This document shows positions 7,589 through 11,315 of a stretch of 11,315 bases of DNA, one piece after another. Numbering within the stretch: the first letter of the stretch is position 1; each line of letters begins with the position of its first letter. Under the pieces are notes generated by a model. That model saw only the letters and a program-made list of their open reading frames with translations. It did not search any database and was not told the origin of the DNA. The DNA comes from Methanomassiliicoccus sp. UBA386 (GTDB lineage Archaea; Thermoplasmatota; Thermoplasmata; Methanomassiliicoccales; Methanomassiliicoccaceae). Location: NCBI GenBank assembly GCA_002498285.1, contig DAGU01000059.1:4825-16139 (forward strand). The letters are read 5' to 3'. The position numbers were made by a program, and so were the translations under genes.

Positions 7589-7616
7589 GATATCATCTAG
7601 CGAACCATCTTCAGGC

Positions 7617-7624
7617 TCTTAAAT
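7617..7624 (-). promoter_or_regulatory. TATA-like box for the NIF3-cdc6 operon
   Basis: ATTTAAGA on the minus strand is centred about 32 bases before the NIF3 ATG, which would put transcription start near 7594. The 10-base palindrome ATGATATCAT (7587-7596) sits over this predicted start and the first two bases of the start codon. Assignment rests on position and composition only. Confidence 0.4.
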
Positions 7625-7654
7625 CCCACGACGCTTGGACAAAGAATGGATGAT

Positions 7655-7661
7655 AAAAAAA
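7655..7661 (-). terminator. oligo-T terminator candidate for the ribosomal protein operon
   Basis: A run of seven T on the minus strand lies about 95 bases after the rpl12 stop, in the 167-base gap before the NIF3 gene. Archaeal RNA polymerase commonly terminates at such tracts. A weak 5-bp hairpin (7714-7729) precedes it. The rest of the gap is GC-rich, with a six-G run at 7680-7685 and no gene that I can support. Confidence 0.5.
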
Positions 7662-7755
7662 TGGGAAAGTGATTTGGAAGGGGGGCGCGAGGCCCGTTTG
7701 AGGCCGGCGGGATAAAGGCGAAGACCTTTTCCAGGGCCCGCTGCAAGCGCTCCGT

Positions 7756-8064
7756 TCAGTCGAACAGTGCGCTAAGGCCTGCAGCGGCTTCTTCCTCGCT
7801 GACCTCGGGCTTCTTCTCCTCTTCCTTGGCTGCCGGCTTCGCCGCCTCAGCGGGAGCAGCGGCAGCGGGGGCCGCGGCGACAGGGGCCATGGCGGCAGAG
7901 GCGATGGCCTCATCGATGTTGATCCCCTCAAGGGAGGCGGTCACGGCCTTGATCCTGGCGGCGTCCGGCTCCATGCCGGCGCCCTTCAGGACGTTAGCGA
8001 TCGAATCCTCGTCGACGGTCTTTCCAGCGGCGTGAAGTACCAAGGCGCTGTATATGTATTCCAT
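7756..8064 (-). CDS. rpl12: large-subunit ribosomal stalk protein L12 (P1 family, aL12)
   Basis: This 102-residue acidic stalk protein dimerises on uL10 and recruits translational GTPases to the ribosome. It shows the alpha-helical N-terminal dimerisation domain MEYIYSALVLHAAGKTVDED, a second helix with GINIDEAIAS, then an Ala/Pro-rich hinge (about 60-85). The charged tail KPEVSEEEAAAGLSALFD is the GTPase-binding end. The length is standard for archaeal L12. GGAGG lies seven bases before the ATG. It is the last gene of rpl1-rpl10-rpl12, 24 bases after rpl10. Its final 18 residues are identical to those of uL10, and 41 bases of the underlying DNA are identical as well. Confidence 0.97.
   Translation of the reverse strand: MEYIYSALVLHAAGKTVDEDSIANVLKGAGMEPDAARIKAVTASLEGINIDEAIASAAMAPVAAAPAAAAPAEAAKPAAKEEEKKPEVSEEEAAAGLSALFD
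7772..7812 (-). repeat. 41-base direct repeat, copy in the rpl12 3' end
   Basis: This stretch of the L12 tail codons is identical base for base to 8105-8145 in rpl10, at an offset of exactly 333. The 16 bases nearer the stop codon differ at four synonymous third positions. Confidence 0.9.
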
Positions 8065-8088
8065 TTTTATTCCTCCATGTATTATTGT

Positions 8089-9090
8089 TCAATCGAATAG
8101 AGCACTAAGGCCTGCAGCGGCTTCTTCCTCGCTGACCTCGGGCTTATCCTCATCTTTCTTCTCTTCGGCCTTCTTCTCCTGCGGGGCCGGCGCCGCAGCG
8201 ACCTGAGCGGTCAGCTGCTGCTTCAGCCTGTCGTCCTCAAGCCCTGGAATGCGTGAGGCAACGGCCAGCATCTCTGCGTTGGCCTTTGCCAGGAGAAGCT
8301 TGATGTTATCCCGCGTGGGGATGGCAGCCTTCATGCTGATGGCGGTCGCTTCGCGGTACGCCTTGACCAGCAGCGGGTTGATGGTCTGCGCGGTCGGGTA
8401 CGCGATCTCGACGCCTAGGGCGATGGCATTGCGGGCGGCGGTCGCCAGTAGCGACGGGTAGTAATCAGCCGGCACGTCAAGAACGTCCCTGCCGTACAGT
8501 ATGCCGTCCTCGAAGGCCCCCAGGAGGTTCATGCCGATGGTCATGGGCAGGATCTCCAGCTTGGGGAGGATCTTTGCGAGCTCTCCCGAGACCTTCTCTC
8601 CTTTCTCCACGAGGACCTTGTCCTTGCGGATGACGATCTTACCGCCCTCGATGGCGGCGGGTATTCCGGCCTTCTGCAGCTCGCCCACTATGGGGCCGGG
8701 CTTGAAGGGCGTCTCCCCCGCCTTTACCTCGATGTCCTCGGGCGCGATGTCGCCGGGCTTGGCGGCCGCCTTGGCTTTGGTGGCCTCCATCTGGCGGAAC
8801 AGCTTGAACGGGTTCAGGGGAGTGGCCACGACGGCGCACTGCCCGCCCACCAGGGGCTTGAGCTGCTCGATGCCCGGCCGCTGCTTGGCGGCCTCATCGA
8901 TGGCGAGGAGCACGAGATTGTTACGGGTCATGAGGACCTTTGCATTGTTGGACCTCATGCCATGTCTCATGATCTGCATCTGCGGGGAAGGGATGCCATG
9001 GATATCCACGATGGCCACCACGGGGCTGGTCACCATCATATCGGTGATCTCTTTCACCTTGTCCTTTTTCCATGCTGCAACGTGTGCCAT
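8089..9090 (-). CDS. rpl10: large-subunit ribosomal protein uL10 (L10e / P0)
   Basis: This 333-residue stalk base protein anchors on 23S rRNA and carries the L12 dimers. The N-terminal rRNA-binding domain begins MAHVAAWKKDKVKEITDMM and includes MRSNNAKVLMTRNN and an insertion domain around GDIAPEDIEVKAGETPFKPG, as in archaeal and eukaryotic P0. It is followed by helical spines that bind L12 (about 240-300) and a charged tail ending KPEVSEEEAAAGLSALFD. The length is usual for archaeal P0. GGAGG lies seven bases before the ATG and begins directly after the rpl1 stop, giving a 12-base gap and probable translational coupling. The tail is shared with aL12, which fits the known role of that peptide in binding elongation factors. 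Confidence 0.97.
   Translation of the reverse strand: MAHVAAWKKDKVKEITDMMVTSPVVAIVDIHGIPSPQMQIMRHGMRSNNAKVLMTRNNLVLLAIDEAAKQRPGIEQLKPLVGGQCAVVATPLNPFKLFRQMEATKAKAAAKPGDIAPEDIEVKAGETPFKPGPIVGELQKAGIPAAIEGGKIVIRKDKVLVEKGEKVSGELAKILPKLEILPMTIGMNLLGAFEDGILYGRDVLDVPADYYPSLLATAARNAIALGVEIAYPTAQTINPLLVKAYREATAISMKAAIPTRDNIKLLLAKANAEMLAVASRIPGLEDDRLKQQLTAQVAAAPAPQEKKAEEKKDEDKPEVSEEEAAAGLSALFD
8105..8145 (-). repeat. 41-base direct repeat, copy in the rpl10 3' end
   Basis: This copy is identical to 7772-7812 in rpl12. Together they encode the shared stalk tail. The identity extends through all third codon positions in this block. Confidence 0.9.
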
Positions 9091-9102
9091 ATAAGAACCT
9101 CC

Positions 9103-9741
9103 TTACAGCACCTTCTCCGCTGGGCCCATGGTCGTCTTGACATAGGCCGAGTCGATGTTCATCTTTCCTTTCTCTAGCTTGCTCGTAACCCTCTTAAGGA
9201 TTGCGTCGACATTCTCTGCCAGCTCTTCCGGGGTCATGTCCACGGTCCCCACGGGCGCCTGGAAGGTCTTCCGGTCCTTGGTGCGGACGGAGACGGTCTT
9301 CCTGAGCGCCTCGATCATGGGAGCCGGGTCGGCCCCTGGGGGTATGGGCTTCGGCATCTTGCCCCGGGGGGCTAGAACGATACCGAGCCTCTTACCGATC
9401 TGGGGCATGAGCGGCGCCTCTGCGATGAAATAATCCACCTGAGAAGCTACCTTCTTGGCCTGTTTCCTGTCGTCAGCGATCTTCCCGAGCTCCTCGGGAG
9501 TGATGACAAGATCGGCGAGGTCCTTGGCCTTGGCAGCCAGTTCGGCGCCGCCGATAACACAGATCCTCAAGGCTTTGCCGCGACCATGGGGCAGAACGAT
9601 GTCTTCCTGGATCCTGTTCTTAGGGATCGACAGGTCCACATCCCTGAGGTTTATGGCCAGGTCAACAGACTGCCTGAAGTTCCTCTTCGGAGAGGAATCC
9701 AGGGCCTTTTTGACGGCCGCAATCGTGGTCTTTTCTACCAA
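9103..9741 (-). CDS. rpl1: large-subunit ribosomal protein uL1, TTG start
   Basis: This 212-residue uL1 forms the L1 stalk at the ribosomal E site and, in methanogens, represses its own operon. Family marks are the basic N-terminus KNFRQSVDLAINL-like (here RNFRQSVDLAINLRDVDL), VLPHGRGKALRICVIGG, VITPEELGKI, FIAEAPLMPQIGKRLG, the signature APRGKMPKPIP, and a C-terminal TVDMTPEELAENVDAILKR. The start codon at 9741-9739 is TTG: GGAGGT lies six bases upstream and no ATG is close. rpl10 follows after 12 bases. A TATA-like box at 9811-9818 suggests a separate promoter, so rpl1-rpl10-rpl12 may be transcribed apart from rpl11. Two hairpins, one in the leader and one 38 bases into the gene, are candidate autoregulatory sites. 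Identification of the protein is secure; the regulation is inferred. Confidence 0.96.
   Translation of the reverse strand: MVEKTTIAAVKKALDSSPKRNFRQSVDLAINLRDVDLSIPKNRIQEDIVLPHGRGKALRICVIGGAELAAKAKDLADLVITPEELGKIADDRKQAKKVASQVDYFIAEAPLMPQIGKRLGIVLAPRGKMPKPIPPGADPAPMIEALRKTVSVRTKDRKTFQAPVGTVDMTPEELAENVDAILKRVTSKLEKGKMNIDSAYVKTTMGPAEKVL
9673..9703 (-). promoter_or_regulatory. hairpin inside the start of rpl1, candidate L1 operator
   Basis: In the mRNA, CCUG pairs with CAGG, then GA faces CUU as an internal loop. UUCCUCU then pairs perfectly with AGAGGAA around a CCGA loop. It begins 38 bases after the first base of the TTG start. In Methanococcus vannielii the L1 binding site lies about this far into its own gene. 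The role here is inference. Confidence 0.45.
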
Positions 9742-9752
9742 TCAGATACCTC

Positions 9753-9785
9753 CTGTAGTGCAAGTGAGCCAAGGCTCTCCTACAG
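9753..9785 (-). promoter_or_regulatory. leader hairpin before rpl1, 3' arm abutting the SD
   Basis: In the mRNA, CUGUAG pairs with CUACAG, and inside it GAGCC pairs with GGCUC. The internal loop is asymmetric (GA against ACUUGCA). The outer 3' arm runs directly into the GGAGG of rpl1. If transcription starts near 9787, this fold takes up most of the leader. Confidence 0.45.
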
Positions 9786-9810
9786 TGCGAAGCCCTAAAC
9801 TAGCATACGC

Positions 9811-9818
9811 TTTTTAAA
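9811..9818 (-). promoter_or_regulatory. TATA-like box for rpl1-rpl10-rpl12
   Basis: TTTAAAAA on the minus strand with a purine-rich ACAAAG before it resembles a TATA plus BRE pair. Transcription would start near 9787, leaving a leader of about 45 bases that holds the leader hairpin and the SD. Confidence 0.5.
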
Positions 9819-9834
9819 CTTTGTGGGGGGTTTC

Positions 9835-9858
9835 CACTTCGCCCTTTCAGGCGAAGTG
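9835..9858 (-). other. 9-bp perfect hairpin with the rpl11 stop codon in its loop
   Basis: CACTTCGCC pairs with GGCGAAGTG around the loop TGAAAG, which contains the TGA stop of rpl11. The 5' arm encodes the last three residues (His-Phe-Ala). It is followed by GAAACCCCCC rather than a U tract, so a bacterial-style intrinsic terminator is unlikely. mRNA processing, stability or stop-codon context are possible roles. Confidence 0.6.
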
Positions 9859-10323
9859 CTGGTCGAACTTGCCGGCCAGTATGTCTGCGCGGATCGTCTT
9901 GGAGTCCTGCCCTTCGATGGTGACCCCCATGGACGTGCAGGTGCCGATGACCTCAAGGGCCTGGTACTTGAGGTCCTTGCCCATGAGCGAGTCCCCCTTC
10001 ATCTGGGCGACCCTGACTACCTGCTCCATCGAGAGATTTCCGACCTTGACGGTCTTGGGCGAACCGGAACCCTTCTCCACTCCCAGCTCCTTGGTGATCA
10101 GCGAGGCGGTGGGCGGGGTGCCTACCTTGATCTCGAAATCCTTGGTCTTGGAGTCAATGATGATCTTGACCGGGACCTTCATTCCGTTGAACGCCTTGGT
10201 CTTGTTGTTTATCTCCGCGACGATCTTGGGAATGTTCACTCCCAGTGGCCCCAGGGCGGGGCCGAGGGGCTGGCCAGGCGTGGCCTTGCCGCCCTCTACG
10301 AGCACTTCAACCGTATCTGCCAT
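9847..10323 (-). CDS. rpl11: large-subunit ribosomal protein uL11
   Basis: This 158-residue uL11 sits at the base of the stalk on the GTPase-associated centre of 23S rRNA. The N-terminal domain shows the family's Pro/Gly motif PGQPLGPALGPLG (16-28) and NIPKIVAEINNKT. The C-terminal rRNA-binding domain has PPTASLITKELG, QVVRVAQMKGDSLMGKDLK and GTCTSMGVTIEG. The start at 10323 is chosen because MADTVEVLVEGG is the family N-terminus and GGTG lies six bases upstream; an ATG nine bases earlier lacks an SD. It follows spt5 by 34 bases. Its stop codon lies in a perfect hairpin, and a promoter-like box separates it from rpl1. Confidence 0.97.
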   Translation of the reverse strand: MADTVEVLVEGGKATPGQPLGPALGPLGVNIPKIVAEINNKTKAFNGMKVPVKIIIDSKTKDFEIKVGTPPTASLITKELGVEKGSGSPKTVKVGNLSMEQVVRVAQMKGDSLMGKDLKYQALEVIGTCTSMGVTIEGQDSKTIRADILAGKFDQHFA

Positions 10324-10357
10324 AAAGAACACCTTTCTTTATCATTATCTTCAATGG

Positions 10358-11233
10358 TTACCTGTCCTTCTCGAGCACGCGGACGTGGTCGCCCCTCACC
10401 GTCACCGGGATGGGGACCATCGCCTCGAACAGCTCCACCGTGATCTCTTCCTTGGCCTCGTCGATATGCTGCACCCTGGCCTTCTCGCCCTTGAACGGCC
10501 CGGCGACCAGTTCGACCACGTCCCCTTCGGCTATGCCGGACACCAGAGGCTTGGGCGCCAGGTAGTGGTCGATCTCCTCGATCTTCATCTCGCCGTCCAC
10601 GAAGCTGTGGGCCTTGCGCACGCCCTTCACCATCTCGCGCATCCTCTCGGTGTTCATGCCCTCTATGAGCACGTAGCCGCGGAGGGTGATGGGCGAGAGT
10701 ATGGCGGCGATGTCGGACTGGATCCCCTTGGCCCTTCCGGCGATGGCGTCGGCAACATCCTTCTCATGGCCTATGGAGGTCTTAAGGGCCATGATGGACT
10801 GCCGCGCCTCGGCCGCGAACCGGATGACGTCGCAGTCGGCCGGGTCCTCTACCAGGCAGGCAGTGATCTCCACCGCCACGCGGTCCTTGTAGGCTGAGCC
10901 GATGGGGGCGTGGGCCTCCAGCCGGAGCTCCTTGGGGTTCGGCCCCTCTAGGAAGAAATCGAACTCCTCAGAGGAGCGCGAAGAGTGATTGTCATACAGG
11001 GAGGCATTGGACGCATCGTACAGGCGGACGCTCCACTCCGCCGCGTCGGCAGGGGTCTGGGTGATGCCGATCTTCACGTGCACCTTCTTCTTGGCGGGGT
11101 CCCTGCTCTTTAGCTGGAAGGTCCAGCTGGTCGATGATGAGGCAGGGGCCTTGTTTTCCCCTCCCTCGCCCACGAATGAGATCATGCCGCTGCCTCCCGC
11201 GGGGGACGGCGCGGATTGAAGGTCTTGAGTCAT
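10358..11233 (-). CDS. spt5: transcription elongation factor Spt5 (NusG homologue) with a long N-terminal extension
   Basis: Residues 147-291 are a complete archaeal Spt5. The NGN domain (IMALKTSIGHEKDVADAI, then TLRGYVLIEG) binds the RNA polymerase clamp with Spt4. A KOW domain follows (GDVVELVAGPFKGEKARV, ending VPIPVTVRGDHVRVLEK). Normal archaeal Spt5 is about 145-150 residues, so the first 146 are extra. The first 30 or so are Ser/Ala/Gly-rich. Residues about 35-130 alternate hydrophobic strands, with patterns such as SWTFQLKS, WSVRLYDAS, FDFFLEGPNPKELRLEAHAP and DRVAVEITA, which suggest an Ig-like beta sandwich. An in-frame ATG at 11185 with GGAGG seven bases upstream is a strong alternative start and still leaves a 130-residue extension. 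The 11233 start has no clear SD. The gene lies between secE and rpl11, the usual archaeal position. There is no signal peptide, so the extension should be cytosolic. Confidence 0.92.
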   Translation of the reverse strand: MTQDLQSAPSPAGGSGMISFVGEGGENKAPASSSTSWTFQLKSRDPAKKKVHVKIGITQTPADAAEWSVRLYDASNASLYDNHSSRSSEEFDFFLEGPNPKELRLEAHAPIGSAYKDRVAVEITACLVEDPADCDVIRFAAEARQSIMALKTSIGHEKDVADAIAGRAKGIQSDIAAILSPITLRGYVLIEGMNTERMREMVKGVRKAHSFVDGEMKIEEIDHYLAPKPLVSGIAEGDVVELVAGPFKGEKARVQHIDEAKEEITVELFEAMVPIPVTVRGDHVRVLEKDR

Positions 11234-11258
11234 TTCAATCAGTCCAGGTGGATCGAGT

Positions 11259-11315
11259 TCAGCCGAGGTATCCGGGCAGGACGTTCATCAGGAAGTATAT
11301 CAGGAAACCCAGGCC
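11259..11315 (-). CDS. secE: protein translocase subunit SecE/Sec61-gamma (C-terminal end only)
   Basis: Only the last 18 residues and the TGA stop are present: GLGFLIYFLMNVLPGYLG. This is a hydrophobic membrane-spanning end, as expected for the single C-terminal helix of SecE, which clamps SecY in the membrane. The call rests on this hydrophobicity plus position, since secE precedes spt5 in many archaea. It ends 25 bases before the first possible spt5 start. Confidence 0.7.
   Translation of the reverse strand, partial: GLGFLIYFLMNVLPGYLG

Noticed and set aside
6740..7600. 286-codon plus-strand frame opposite the NIF3 gene
   Set aside because: It has no family motifs and compositional bias typical of antisense frames. 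The minus-strand NIF3 frame explains the region.
10324..10332. rpl11 start three codons earlier at 10332
   Set aside because: The GGTG site fits the ATG at 10323, and MADTVEVLVEGG is the usual uL11 start.
1..11315. CRISPR array, tRNA or rRNA gene, insertion sequence, or attachment site
   Set aside because: No regularly spaced repeats, cloverleaf, terminal inverted repeats or transposase frames were seen. The window is dense with housekeeping genes.

Overview
The window reads as a GC-rich euryarchaeal chromosome segment. An archaeal Orc1/Cdc6 initiator, an archaeal-type asparaginyl-tRNA synthetase, Spt5, and the gene order secE-spt5-rpl11-rpl1-rpl10-rpl12 all point to Archaea. Shine-Dalgarno (SD) sites resembling GGAGG or GGTGA precede several genes. 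The mix of a full AsnRS, GcvT and high GC would suit a Thermoplasmata-like lineage such as Methanomassiliicoccales, but that placement is inference and no search was run.

Left part (1-5427): the start-proximal part of a RimI-like GNAT acetyltransferase gene runs off the left edge on the minus strand. It is divergent from asnS on the plus strand. asnS converges, with a 10-base overlap, on a minus-strand pair: gcvT followed by an M20 metallo-deacylase/peptidase. No ATG, GTG or TTG fits the start of the M20 gene, which appears to begin at a CTG just behind an SD formed over the gcvT stop codon. gcvT is divergent from an aldehyde dehydrogenase gene across a short AT-rich promoter region.

Middle (5466-7588): a NIF3-family gene and a Cdc6/Orc1-family gene form a minus-strand operon. 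They overlap by four bases at TTGA, so Cdc6 probably starts at TTG and is translationally coupled. This Cdc6 has good Walker A and B motifs but an unusual sensor 1.

Right part (7756-11315): a minus-strand transcription/translation cluster consists of the end of secE, spt5, rpl11, rpl1, rpl10 and rpl12, ending about 95 bases later at a T7 tract. It appears to be split: a TATA-like box lies between rpl11 and rpl1, and two hairpins lie in the leader and early coding region of rpl1. This would suit the known autoregulation of the L1-L10-L12 operon by L1. A 9-bp perfect hairpin carries the rpl11 stop codon in its loop. The most unusual protein is Spt5, which carries about 130-146 extra N-terminal residues with a beta-sandwich look in front of a complete normal-length archaeal Spt5.

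I found no tRNA, rRNA, CRISPR array, insertion sequence or integrase. No gap between genes exceeds about 170 bases.
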